A stretch of 64,000 bases of DNA from Penicillium oxalicum (lineage: Eukaryota; Ascomycota; Eurotiomycetes; Eurotiales; Aspergillaceae), in the NCBI RefSeq assembly GCF_001723175.1, contig NC_064652.1, forward strand, positions 1,798,001 through 1,862,000, written 5' to 3'. Under the pieces are notes generated by a model. That model saw nothing but the letters and a program-made list of their open reading frames with translations, was not told the origin of the DNA and ran no database searches. Below, in pieces: positions 46,507 through 57,380 of the stretch; position 1 is the first letter of the stretch, and each line of letters starts with the position of its first letter. A program made the position numbers and the translations under genes.

Positions 46507-48720
46507 CGGCAACGAGCTAGGGAAATTATGTACTTTGGTTTATTTTCGTGTGATGTACTTTACTGTACGGAATTTTTTCCCCAAGTGTCATCTGTGTTGA
46601 CGTTTGGTGATGATTTCCGCCCATTTTGTCTTTTGATTTTTTCCCCCACACAACAAATTGATTAAAATCCGTATTGGGAAGGTAGTTTAATTAATCATAA
46701 ATGAGAGGACGGCATGGGCCTTGCCGTTGTACTGTAGAAACGCGCCGTCAGAAAGTGTAGTAAATTGCAGTGTATCATCTTGCCAGTCACTCAGTAAATG
46801 TACTGTCAGGTGTCAACGGTGCAATACCGCGACTGTGTAGTACAGTCGTCTCTTATTCCGACTGCGCAGCAGGTGCTTGGCTGGACCGTGGACCGTGGAG
46901 CATTTGGGGGTGGATCACTGGAAGACTCCCCTCAATCAGCCATCGAATGGGCTAGAAGCCGGTCGTGTCGATCATGACTGGAATTGTCCCAAGTGGTGGC
47001 TTGACTGATCCGAGGTGAATGGTTCATAGGACGAAGACACAGACACAGACACTTTGTTGGCGCTTCTGACCTCTTGGGCCGTCCAGCAAGGGGCGGGATT
47101 GAGTCACCAAACGGAGCAGTCCTGGTGTACACCACACGATGGTGACCACAGGAGTACAAGAAAACAATAGTATAGAGTCCCTGGTCAGTCGGTGGGCCTG
47201 AAACGAAACATTGACGAAGCCGCCTCGAGTCTGCGGTGGTCCAGTGCCACCGAAAGAGACTCGGGCAAAGTCCAGACTCGAAAGCCAAGTTTCCTTAGCG
47301 GCGGCACTGAGTCGCAGGGTGGAGATCAATCCACCAGAGGACTGGATGACCGAATGACTGTAATTTCCGATTTATGGGCTGATTGGACATAGTAGGAGGA
47401 TCTGAAACTCGCGAGTCCCTTTTTTTTTCGGGCGGCAACTCTGGGTGTGATCAGGGATCAGACCACAGGTGAGGACTCGGGACTTCAACACTCTCTCCGC
47501 GTCACCACAGTACTCACTTAGAGAATAGGAGGGCAGGGGTGTAGTACTGTAGCCTTTATGTTAGACAAGAGACACTGCGAAAAGTGTCAATAGACGGTGG
47601 ACTGTGAGACTTTGGCGTAGGCACGCAGAGACCGACGTTAGCATTTGAGCAGTTCTGTACAACCTGCAACCTATCCCGCGAGTTATGGAACACAGGTAGT
47701 ATCACCATCACATGCCTGACGGGGCAGTCTGTGGTCTGTACTGAATTGGACCAGGACATGACACCCATTTCAATCATCTGGAAGTTGAACAGAGGAATAA
47801 TAGTGGACATGGATATCGGACACTGGACGGCGGAACGCGCAGAAGACAACATGAGCTGGTCTCCCAGCGGTGACCTTGGATCTTCGATCTTCTGGAACGC
47901 TGTGGGGATTCCCCATCATGGAATCCCAGACAGACTTCGACGAAAATCCGCGAGGGACTGATCTGAGAATGTTCAGATCGGTGTAGACGCTGGGCGGTAG
48001 TGGGTCGGATCACCTCTCATACTATCCAGCCTCGGGTCTCTTCCCATCTCGAATCTCGGATGGGAGAGTGGGAGAGGGGAGAGAGAAAGTGCAACGAAGA
48101 GTAGGTGTATCAGACTGCTAGAGCATGACTCTGTGACTCTATAATCTCAAAGCCATGGATCCCCAGCACCCTTCATGGGGTCCCTGACGCCCTGTACGCA
48201 CCGGATACGCGCGGCCGCTCAAGCCTCGGGCGACTGTAGAAATTCACTCTGCTGCTGTAACTGCAGGGGAATCCACCTCCGACTCAGAACTCCAAGGATC
48301 CAATGAGGTGGGATAAAAGGGACCCACCTGCACCTCTGCTGCAGTCAGGGGTACAGAGTCAAGACCACTTTGAAACAACCAATCGTTGGCCCTTTTTCCG
48401 ATCCCGAACTGACTCGCCATCGGTTGGTGGAGACGGGAGGTTAATTGAGATTCCGGGCGACTGGTGCAGATGACCGTCACGACCCCGTGTCTTTTCCTCT
48501 CTCTCTCTCTACCAAGTCTGAGAGCGATCTTGCCTCTTTGACTGGCCAGAATTGGGCCAGCCACGGTCTGGCAGCTCCAGCATCGCGGTTGGGTGTGATC
48601 CATATTCCGCTTCATCTTCCATCATGCATCCCCGGAGAATTAGAAGATCTGTCGACGATCAATCGTGCTGGTGGATGGGGTGACATTCAGGATGAATTCC
48701 ACCTCTCTCTTTTTCTCTCT

Positions 48721-48749
48721 CCCCCCCCCCCCCCCCCCCCCCCCCCCCC
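48721..48749. repeat. C homopolymer, 29 bases
   Basis: A run of 29 C directly after a pyrimidine tract (48701-48720), giving about 50 bases of pure pyrimidine on one strand. It lies about 850 bp upstream of the CAP gene start. Confidence 0.85.
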
Positions 48750-49596
48750 AGCCTCTCGATCGCCTGCCCACAGACTGTCCAGAGGCTCAATATTAGAGGG
48801 CAGACTTGAGCCTTTGGCCCAAAGGGTGCACTGGAATGTAGAATGTGCCGCGCCCGTTCGTGGCGGGATGCTGTCTGGAATGTGTCGCGGATCGGCTGAG
48901 GTTGGGAGAAACAACAATAAGAAGAGGACGGGGGCCGCAGCTCAAAACCATCTGGCCTATTGACCAACGATTTCGCCCTCAGTGCAACGCTGCAATTTTA
49001 ATGAAGTCAAGACTCACATCACGACAATAATTAATTACACTCCGTGTTTTTCTCTCTCTCTCTCTCTCCCCCCACCTCGCTCTCCATTATCACCAGCAAC
49101 GCCATTCCTGGTCGACTGTCTGAAGTGCCCCGAGAACTCAAACCCGACAGTCCTGAGCTCATCTCCCCTAATTAAATCCTCCATTTACTCAAACATCCAC
49201 TCGCCCCACCCAGACCCCCATCTCCCTTTTCCACGCCTACTTGACCTCGTCGATTTCCCACTCTCTCGACTCGCCTCGATCTTTCTCTCTCCACGCTGAT
49301 TTCTTCTTCCCGCCGTGTAGCACTTGATTGTGTCCTGGCCTGTCATTCTTTTACAACCCCCTCTACTTGATCAAGCGTCCTCACTCTCTTTTCATCCAAA
49401 CATACGCGCAGTCGATCTGCCGTCGTTGACACTCGCTTCACATCTTACTCAACCGCCTTCTGCCAACACCATCCATCCAATCCCTCAACGCTTCCTGGAG
49501 AAGTGCCCGAACTCGACCAATCTCCACCCAACCACCTTCTGTCAACACGTTGCCTCGTTGTGAATCTTGATCAGCAACCCTATCAACCAAACAACA

Positions 49597-50677
49597 ATGC
49601 GTTACACTCTCCTTCTCGCCGCTCTCGCCGCTGGCTGCGTCAATGCCGTTGAAAAGGATGTCTATGTGACCGACTGGACCACCGTCACGGTGACCACGAC
49701 AGTCACCGCTCCCGCGGTCACTGAGACTGTGCAGCCGCCGCAAGTGCAGATCCAACAGGCTCAGCCCACCTCTGCTGCACCCGCTGTGCAAAGTGTCGTG
49801 GCCTCCGAGCCGGCCCCGGCCGTGCAGGAGATCGTCACCTCGAGTGCCCCTGCTCCGGCGCCGGCTCCCGTGGAGACTCAGGCGGCCCAGGAACCGGCAC
49901 CCGCTCCGGTGCAGGAGCCAGCCGTTGTCACCACCGAGGCACCTGTCCCCGTGGAGACGGTGGCCGCCATGTCCACCTCGTGGTCCTCTGCCTGGACCTC
50001 CACCTTGTCCGTCGCTCCCGCCAGTGCCCCTACTGAGGCTCCCTCGACCGCCGGTGCCCCCGCGGGCAACTCGTACCAGTCCGCGGTTCTGTACAACCAC
50101 AACATCCACCGCAGCAACCACTCCGCCTCCTCCGTGGACTGGTCCGCCGACCTCGAGGCCAGCGCCAAGGTTCTGGCCTCCCGTTGTGTCTACGAGCACG
50201 ATGTGTAAGTTTTCCTTTCCCAGCCAACGTTGGGCCATCTTGGGGCTCATCCCCCCCCCCCCCCCCAAATCACACCAACGTGTTCCTAATCTAGTCTGTT
50301 ATAGTTCCATCCCCGGTGGTAGCATTGGCGCTGGTGACTACGGTCAAAACATTGGTTACGGTGTCGAGGCCGGTGACATTGGTGTCATGATCACCAACCT
50401 GATGTACAATGACGAGATCAACTACTTCCCCACCCCCTATGGCTCCGCGGATCCCGACATGGGCATGTTCGACAAGTGGGGTCACTTCTCTCAGATCGTC
50501 TGGAAGGAAACCACCCACGTGGGCTGCGCGACGGTGACTTGCCCCAGCCTGGGCAACGTGGACTCCAGCATGGCTCTGCCCTTCACGGTCTGCAATTACT
50601 ACCCGCCTGGCAATGTGCAGTCCCAGTACGGTGACAATGTGCTGGCTCCCCTCCGACAACAGACCTACGTGGCCTAG
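49597..50677 (+). CDS. Secreted CAP/PR-1 (Pry-type) protein
   Basis: Extracellular CAP-superfamily protein; yeast Pry proteins bind sterols and fatty acids and export them, and plant-associated fungi use relatives in host interaction (family knowledge). Exons 49597-50204 and 50305-50677 give 326 residues. Signal peptide is residues 1-17 (MRYTLLLAALAAGCVNA). Residues about 40-165 are Ala/Pro/Thr/Val-rich with APAPAPVE-like repeats, probably an O-glycosylated linker. The CAP domain, about 168-326, has VLYNHNIHRSNH, DWSADLEASAKVLASRC, the CAP1 motif GHFSQIVWKETTHVGCA and the CAP2 motif CNYYPPGNV. Conserved His and Cys residues are present, so the domain looks intact. The intron holds a run of 16 C (50251-50266). 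Confidence 0.95.
50251..50266. repeat. C homopolymer, 16 bases, in the CAP gene intron
   Basis: Sixteen C in a row in the only intron of the CAP gene, about 38 nt before the acceptor at 50303-50304. Length may vary or be misassembled; splicing signals flank it intact. Confidence 0.8.
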
Positions 50678-53474
50678 AGGCTCCCTCTGTGACCACTTTG
50701 CCGTTGGACACCATCACGAGGAAGCAAGCCAATGTGACGCCTGTTGAACACGTTTCGACCCTCGACGCAGCTTGTCAATGCCGCCTCCCCTTGCATCTAC
50801 CTTTGTTTCTTTGACCTTACTATCTTTCGATTCTCCTCAGCATACCTTGGCATGTTCCTTGGCCGGTCAAGCACCTGTTGTGCGCGTCCGGGACCGGGTT
50901 CGTTTCCTCTATCCGCGCGCTAGAGAGGCAGGATGGTACGATGGCTCTGTGTTTATTTTATTCTCGATTTCGGGTATTCCGCCACCCACAGGGTCAGTTC
51001 TTGGAGAGTGACTTTCCCCTTCCCCGCCGGACATGGGAAAGTAACTGTTCGAGGGGAGGGAGGGTTTTCTGACTTGTATGGTACTCGAAACGTGTCTTTG
51101 CTATCCATTCCACGCGGTTTCTGTTTCCCTTCTGGATCCATGCCGGGAACAGACAAGGTTGCGACCCCTGTTGAAATTTTGTGAATATTCCATTTACCCT
51201 TTTTTTTGGATCCATTTAGCCTGTTGGTGTGCCTTCCTAGCGAGTTTCCGCCGTGTGTGTTTCTGTGCATAAAGACAAAAGAAAGGACATTCTGTCCGCC
51301 ATGTGATGTATGACCAACCGTATGACTTTTCAACCCGTCTTGCGTCTTTTTTTGAATCCACCCTTTTGTTTATCCCCTCCCTCCGAGTAGTACCCTCCTA
51401 ATTCGTGTCCACGCCGATGGAGGATATCTCCCATCGAAAACTTGAAAGGCCAAGAACAAAAGGCCTGCAGGTCCTGAAATAGCAATCTCCCCTCCATGTT
51501 TGAGTCAGGCCGACCTCTTCACAATTTCCATTCACCTTGCCAACCGCCCGACGCCTCTCGCGGCCTGGAACTTTTGGCTCAACCCGACCGCCGACTGGCC
51601 CCCTGAGACGTCATCCCGTCACCCGTGCACTGGACCCTCCCGCAACCAGACCTGAGTATGTGTCTTGTCTCTCTCTTCCTCTCCTCACTTTTTAGATTTT
51701 TTAGACCCTTGAACTCCACTTTTCTTAGAGCTATAGATGCATTTGATCGATGGGTGGATCTGGAATGTCTGGATATCTGATAGTGTGTTTCTTTTCTTCC
51801 CCCTCTTCTCTATTATTGGGGCGGGGAGATTGTTTGGGCTATTGTTAGAGAGCCGGGAACGGGTCTAAAGTTGGTCTGAAATTTGAATATGAAGGAACAA
51901 ATGTTGACAACGGCTGAGACAAAACAATGTCCAAAGCAATCTAGATTTTATACACAAAGAGTCCTAAATCAAGAATCATTGAATCATTATTGTTTGTAAC
52001 AATGGTCTGGTACGGGTTGCTTTCTTTGAGAATTGCCTTGTTCTAGAGAGCTACAACCTCAAGGGGTCCTTCGTGGGTACCTTATCGCCCCCTCCCCCCG
52101 CGACGCCTGGCCCCCTTCGCCCCGAGCTGCCGGGGCCCTTGTTGGGGGCTGCTTTTGAAAGGGTATCGGTAAGTCTCCTTTTGAACTACCTTGGACTTGA
52201 GGGAATGATGTCCAGGTGAGACTTTTTATTTCCTTGGATTTTCTTTCCTTTCCCCTCGTATATGATTTCATCGTTTTCTCGGAATAGTTTTCCCGGTGGC
52301 GTAATAAGTTGTCTAATCGACCACTCTCCCCAGGAGGTGACTCTCCGTCGTGAGTAAAGTACTAAGCCAGCGATAGTACCTCGGTCAAGGGAGTTGAAAG
52401 TAGACAAATACACCCAGTCAAGGTTTGGAAACTTAGTATCGCAGTCTAAGTCGTTGTATAGAGAGGCAGAAGATGAAGATAAATGTAACTCCTAAGCCGT
52501 CAATCATCGATCGCGATCCCTTTGAAGCACTGCATAGAATCCAAGTGTACTCTTGTCGAGTCAAGATTGAAGAGACTACTAAGATATCTATTAATCTTCT
52601 CGATAAAATAGTAAAGAAGAAATGAGTAATCTAGGAACAATCAAGTAGTTGGTTACTCGGGTGATAAATAGCAAAAAAGAAAAGGCTCCTGAGCAAGCAC
52701 AAGCATCACACCTCATCTCTCAGCAGCACGCGAGAATGGCAAGTATGAAAAAAAACCCATCACCGTACAAGAGTCCAGCTTCAAATCTGGGGAAGACGGG
52801 GTATTTCGTGGGAACTGAAATCGACCCTCCAAGGACTATTTCCCTCCCCCTCGGCGTGTGGGGGCATCCGATGCCGCCGCGGATCCGACCAACTATCGAC
52901 ACTGGGCTTGTCGAGTGAACTAAAAGACTCAAGCTCATCGATGGTATCGCTCCAATTAACGATGCTGGTGAACCACAGCAACTCCACTTTGGTGGTCTTT
53001 TCAGGGTTCGTAAGGGTCGACTGTGAACCCCATCAGAGTACATGCCGGGATGTGGTCCACCTCAAGGTTCCGTAGATCGCTCTTTGGTGTGTGACTACTA
53101 CCGACTCCGTAGGACTGAGGACCGTTTCCAACCACCGTGACAACGTGCTCAGGGAATGTCGTTTCGGCCATCGAGATGTGAGATTCATGAGCAAGTCAAC
53201 CAATTAGCTTATTGAATGCCGTGGCCACATCGGTAGCGGTTTTGTTCACCACAGAAAGCCCTATAATTTGCTGTCGGCCCCGACTTTGTTACTCAACGTT
53301 TACACGAGACCATCTCAACCCAGAAGCCTTGGAGGTTTTTTTTCTTGATTCAACTCCCACCTCGTCACCTCAAACGTCAATTAAAACTGGCATCTCTGAG
53401 GTTCATTCCTCTCATCATCAACATTTCTCTTATCCCGTTTGCGGGCAAAACAACAACAACAACCACCATCTTCG
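50678..53474. other. Intergenic before the FAD monooxygenase
   Basis: About 2.8 kb with no gene I can support. The AT-richer right half (51700-52700) has only short overlapping open frames; 52649-52918 (89 codons, non-ATG start) has no family resemblance. Confidence 0.5.
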
Positions 53475-54698
53475 ATGGCGCAAAATTCATGGCGTCCGGG
53501 AAAACGCGTGGCCATTGTTGGAGGAGGGCCAGGAGCAATCTCCACGGGGATTGCTTTCTTAAAGCGAGGTTTTGACGTCCGCATCTTTGAGCGACAGCCA
53601 GCATGCAAGGCCATCGGAGGCGCAGTTCTCCTGTCCACTCCCGTATTGGCCATCCTTCGCAACTACGGCATAGACGAAGAGCACTTTGGCTCCTACACCG
53701 TCACCCATTTCACCAATGAGACCGGTGGAAAGCGAGTCGAGCTACCCTTTAACGCGGAGATTGAACGAAAGATGGGAATCAAGGGTTGGCATTACGGTGT
53801 TCTGCGGTCATCGATCTTCAAGAAGATGCTGGAGCTGGTGCCCGACGAGGTCATCTCGGCCGGCCACGAGTTCACCCATTATGTGGAACAGGAGAACGAG
53901 GTTGAGTTGCATTTCAAAAACGGTCAGCAAATCACCGCCGATATTCTCGTGGGCGCGGACGGGATTCGCTCTCAAGTGTCCCGACAGGCCTTCGGGGACC
54001 CTCAGCTGTTTCATTGTGGAATTCGACTCTGGCTGGCGTGGTGCGACTACATCCCCGGCATTCCGCCTCATACGGGCTTCATTTCCCATGACCGTCTCCA
54101 CCAGGCGAGCTTCTTCCCTATGACCCATGATGGGAAACCGGGGTTCGAGTGGTGGGTGGTTGAGCCCTCCTGGGAGGGAAAGCCCATCCCCACCGACGTC
54201 AAAGCCCATCTCACTGGGATCCTGAAGAATTGGGCACAGCCGATGCCTCGATTCCTGGACGCCACCAACTTTGACACTCAGGTCTACCGGTGGGAGATTT
54301 ATAACCGACCTTCGCTGAAGAAATGGTCCTCGGGTCGCGTGGTCTGCGTGGGGGATGCGGTGCACCCGGTCTCACCATATGCAGCGTACGGCATGGGTAT
54401 GGCCATTGAAGACGGGTACTTTTTGGCCAGAGCTCTCGATGGAATGGATCTTCGCCAGATGCGCACGGTCTCGGCAGGGTTTGAGCTTTATGAGCAGGAA
54501 CGAGTCGACTATGTGAATCACAACATGGAGTTTGCGCGGTATATTGGTAGGCTCTTTCACAGTGTTCCACGGCCACTCGCCAACATCCGAGACTGGATCT
54601 TTGACTATACCCCGCTGTTGGGCTACTTTATGAAGAGTGGGTATCTCAAAAATTCAGAAGAAGAGACGCTCCGTTTGAAAGAGCTCCATGTTTGTTGA
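53475..54698 (+). CDS. FAD-dependent monooxygenase (salicylate hydroxylase type)
   Basis: Group A flavoprotein monooxygenase that hydroxylates or epoxidises a small, often aromatic substrate using NAD(P)H and oxygen. Single exon of 407 residues from the ATG at 53475; the same frame is open upstream through a CAA repeat but only from a TTG. The FAD-binding motif GGGPGA is at 16-21, the DG motif GADGIRSQVSRQAFG near 162, and the GD motif VVCVGDAVHPVSPYAAYGMGMAIEDG near 293. All three are intact and length is normal. No membrane anchor and no targeting signal seen; it ends HVC. No tailoring partners lie nearby, so it does not look like part of a metabolite cluster. Substrate unknown. Confidence 0.93.
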   Translation: MAQNSWRPGKRVAIVGGGPGAISTGIAFLKRGFDVRIFERQPACKAIGGAVLLSTPVLAILRNYGIDEEHFGSYTVTHFTNETGGKRVELPFNAEIERKMGIKGWHYGVLRSSIFKKMLELVPDEVISAGHEFTHYVEQENEVELHFKNGQQITADILVGADGIRSQVSRQAFGDPQLFHCGIRLWLAWCDYIPGIPPHTGFISHDRLHQASFFPMTHDGKPGFEWWVVEPSWEGKPIPTDVKAHLTGILKNWAQPMPRFLDATNFDTQVYRWEIYNRPSLKKWSSGRVVCVGDAVHPVSPYAAYGMGMAIEDGYFLARALDGMDLRQMRTVSAGFELYEQERVDYVNHNMEFARYIGRLFHSVPRPLANIRDWIFDYTPLLGYFMKSGYLKNSEEETLRLKELHVC

Positions 54699-55333
54699 AA
54701 GGTAGAGGGAAAGAATGGGTGTTCCTCGTGTACGGGACTGGCGAGGCAGCCAGAATATGACTTTTTTTTTGTTGGAAGGGTACCCATGACTTCCCGGAGA
54801 GTTGGGGCTTGAGGGGGGCATCTAAGCTCAATGTTCTTTCATTTGACAAGACTCGGTCCAATTTCCACGGCAGCGCGGCTGAAAAGACTAGTGCTTTTTG
54901 CCCTGGGGGGATTTGATCGTGGTTTGAATGGAAAAGGAGCTCATCTTCACGACAAAGCCGGGTGACAAGATCGGTGTTGATCATCTGAGACCTGTCCTCG
55001 GGAGTTCTTTGGACTGGGAACAATCCGTGCATTGATGTTGCCAACTTCCAGCGGTCCGGTTGACTGAGAATAAGAGTGAGCTTTCAAGAGCCTCTTCTTG
55101 TTCGATCGTCTGTGCTAGACACTCCATTGTGAGCTTTTCCAAAAGAAAATCTCGACAAAGGAGTTCTTCGGTGTTGATAATTTGATTTGGTTCTCTTTCA
55201 TTCACTGTCAATATACGTGACCCCTCCATCACTATCACACACCACTTAGAACGATAAATAGGCCATCTTTTCTAGCAGCAAGCGAGAAACGTAGTACAAT
55301 TCCCTCGATTGGTACATTTCCAAGATCGCCGCT
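54699..55333. other. Intergenic after the monooxygenase
   Basis: About 630 bp with no supported gene. A minus-strand frame at 54646-55044 overlaps the monooxygenase 3' end and is probably spurious. Confidence 0.5.
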
Positions 55334-55969
55334 ATGCACCACACCTGTCCGATCAAAGGCGAAACCCGTATTCACCGGGGTGATCAGTTCCGCGCCCTTG
55401 AAGCGACACGCTTCATCATGTCCAAGCAAAGACTCATGCAAGCGATGCAAAAGCTAAGCAAGACGTTAATCTCATTGCAAGCCCATCCACCGCACCGGGT
55501 TCCAGGGCACGCAAAAGCCCCCAACCTGAACAAAATCAAACGGGACATCCTCGCTCTGATCGAACGGCTGGACCACGTACTTCGCCGCCGACCGGGCCAG
55601 ACTCCGTTTGAACATAGACTGTGTCAATGTACCGAGCACAGGAGAGCAGTCATCGTTGCATGTCTGGACTATGTCTTGGACATGGTTGATAGACCTGAGT
55701 TGCTTCGTGAGTGTAGTATGGTCTTGATTATTATCAGCAATCATGTCGGGGCTATGCGCATGATGGACGTTTCTGACAGCGTCGCTGATGGAAGGGATAT
55801 ACGGCTCCGCGAACTATGGACCGTGTGTGGTGCCGAGTCGGGTTACTTCTCTCTCTGTCTGATGAAGTATTTTTGTACTCCAGAGTTGAATTATCTTGTT
55901 CCACTGATGTACTTGACTGATCCGTTGTGTGGGTGTTTGTGGTGCCAACGAGATGGGGAGACTGTATGA
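55334..55969 (+). CDS. Hypothetical protein, 211 residues, unrecognised
   Basis: Intronless frame from an ATG to TGA. I do not recognise a family. It has a helical-looking central part (LNKIKRDILALIERLDHVLRRRPG), basic patches, and eleven cysteines, many in the C-terminal third, ending in CLWCQRDGETV. There is no signal peptide and no clear membrane helix, though HRRAVIVACLDYVLDM and CSMVLIIISN are hydrophobic. An opposite-strand frame covers only part of it. Codon use is less GC-rich at third positions than in neighbouring genes, so it may be a young gene, a transferred gene or a chance ORF. Confidence 0.4.
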   Translation: MHHTCPIKGETRIHRGDQFRALEATRFIMSKQRLMQAMQKLSKTLISLQAHPPHRVPGHAKAPNLNKIKRDILALIERLDHVLRRRPGQTPFEHRLCQCTEHRRAVIVACLDYVLDMVDRPELLRECSMVLIIISNHVGAMRMMDVSDSVADGRDIRLRELWTVCGAESGYFSLCLMKYFCTPELNYLVPLMYLTDPLCGCLWCQRDGETV

Positions 55970-57380
55970 TTGAATGCATGGTCGAGGCTGTGAGAGGGAG
56001 GCTTGTTCTGTACATCCCGTGTGACGAGATTGGTTTTTTTGGACTATTTCTTTATTTATATATATTTTTTGGAAATATAGTTTTCCCCATCTGATCAAAC
56101 TAGTCCAGCCTTGATGGTGATATAGTCTATGGATCTAGATGCAGGTGCATTAGGGCTGAGCTACGTATCCAGTTGCTCCAGGTCCATCCTTAGTATTGGA
56201 ACAAGATGGACAGACTTGTGTACTGATGAGTCTACTACTTTCCAGTTGATCCTTGGCGAGAATGACCGATTTCACGTGACCAGCCCACTTCCCCGCGCCT
56301 CCTTTCGACCGAAACGTCATCGCCAGCCGCCGTCCGTCTTCCCGTAGCAAATGACCGACAGGAACCATTTGGTGAACCACATTCCCCGCGGATCTTCCTC
56401 CACTGCCGTTTGGATGATAAGGTCTTGCGCTTGTGGCAGTAGTAGTATGTGCCGCGCCTGCCCCCCCCCACAGACCACGAGGACGGTCGATTTCAAATTC
56501 CAAGTTGGCTGACATGGAAGGATTTAGAGAGCTGGTAGGTGCTGAACCGGACATCCGTGCTTCTTCTCCACCCGGAACAATTATCCTCGAACACCAACTC
56601 GACTGGATTATCAAGTCTCTCGGATCCATGAATGTCTGGTGACTATGATTTCCAGCCGGCTGAGCAAACTATAGAAAGCATCCATCGCCCGCGTAACAAA
56701 ATCCTCAGAGTATCCAGACTGCACCAGCTCTTCCAACCCAACTCGGCTTTATTGATCTGAAACTCCCCGCGGTCGGCACAAACATTGCGAATCAAATATC
56801 CGACATTTGCTCGTGGACCACCCTTGCAGGGCTGCAGGCTGCACGGTGGGAATTCAACTTGACGTGCACCCGGACCGAGATTGGCTACTCCGTTCCTCCG
56901 GCGCTATCTCGTGCAGCAAACTCCAGCCCCGCAGAGTCTAGTCGGATAGTCTTTTCCCTACTCCCCCCCCCGGTACTCGTGAATCTACCCGTAAGTCTCG
57001 CATTTGCTCCTGGGCTTAACCGTGCGCCCCTTTGACGCGGAGGTGGGCAACTCGGCCCGACCTTTTCCCTGAGCCTGGCAGATGCATCGCAGGTGGTGGG
57101 GGTCCTTGCATCGCTGGGTGATATAAGACCTGGAATTCATCTCTTGGCAAAAGGACCGTCGAGAGGGAGAAGTTTCTCTTGAATTTCCAACACATCCCAT
57201 TCCGTGGACGGGAATACTTCCACCTTGCTGCTTTGGCCAGGTAGTTCCCATGCCGCCTTACTGTCTGCAAGATTGCCACTACTTCTACCGCACTGCTCTG
57301 CGTCTCCTGTCCTTACCCACCGTCCTCGCCGCATCTTACGCTTAGCCGGGATCCACTCTGTTGAGCAGCTACTGATAATC
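55970..57380. other. Intergenic before the carnitine acyltransferase
   Basis: About 1.4 kb. A minus-strand ATG frame of 159 codons (56150-56629) is present but low-complexity in part and matches nothing I know. C runs at about 56460-56469 and 56964-56973. The last 200 bp probably form the promoter and leader of the acyltransferase. Confidence 0.5.

Larger units (their letters stand above)
45813..49596. other. Long intergenic region with CT and C tracts
   Basis: About 3.8 kb, no supportable gene. It contains (TC)n at 46459-46503, two perfect GTACTGTA motifs (46729-46736, 47544-47551), and a 29-base C run at 48721-48749. The final 550 bp is CT-rich and C-rich (49049-49350), typical of fungal promoter/leader sequence ahead of the secreted CAP gene. 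Confidence 0.55.

Noticed and set aside
49438..50268. 276-codon minus frame opposite the CAP gene
   Set aside because: Gly/Arg/His-rich shadow of the Ala/Pro-rich coding strand; the plus-strand protein has a signal peptide and a clear CAP domain.
53439..53474. Upstream extension of the monooxygenase through a CAA repeat
   Set aside because: No ATG before 53475 in frame; the flavin-binding motif sits at the usual distance from the ATG at 53475.
56150..56629. 159-codon minus ATG frame
   Set aside because: No family resemblance, partly low-complexity Gly/Thr/Ala, and no splice or context support. It may still be a minor gene; evidence too thin to call.
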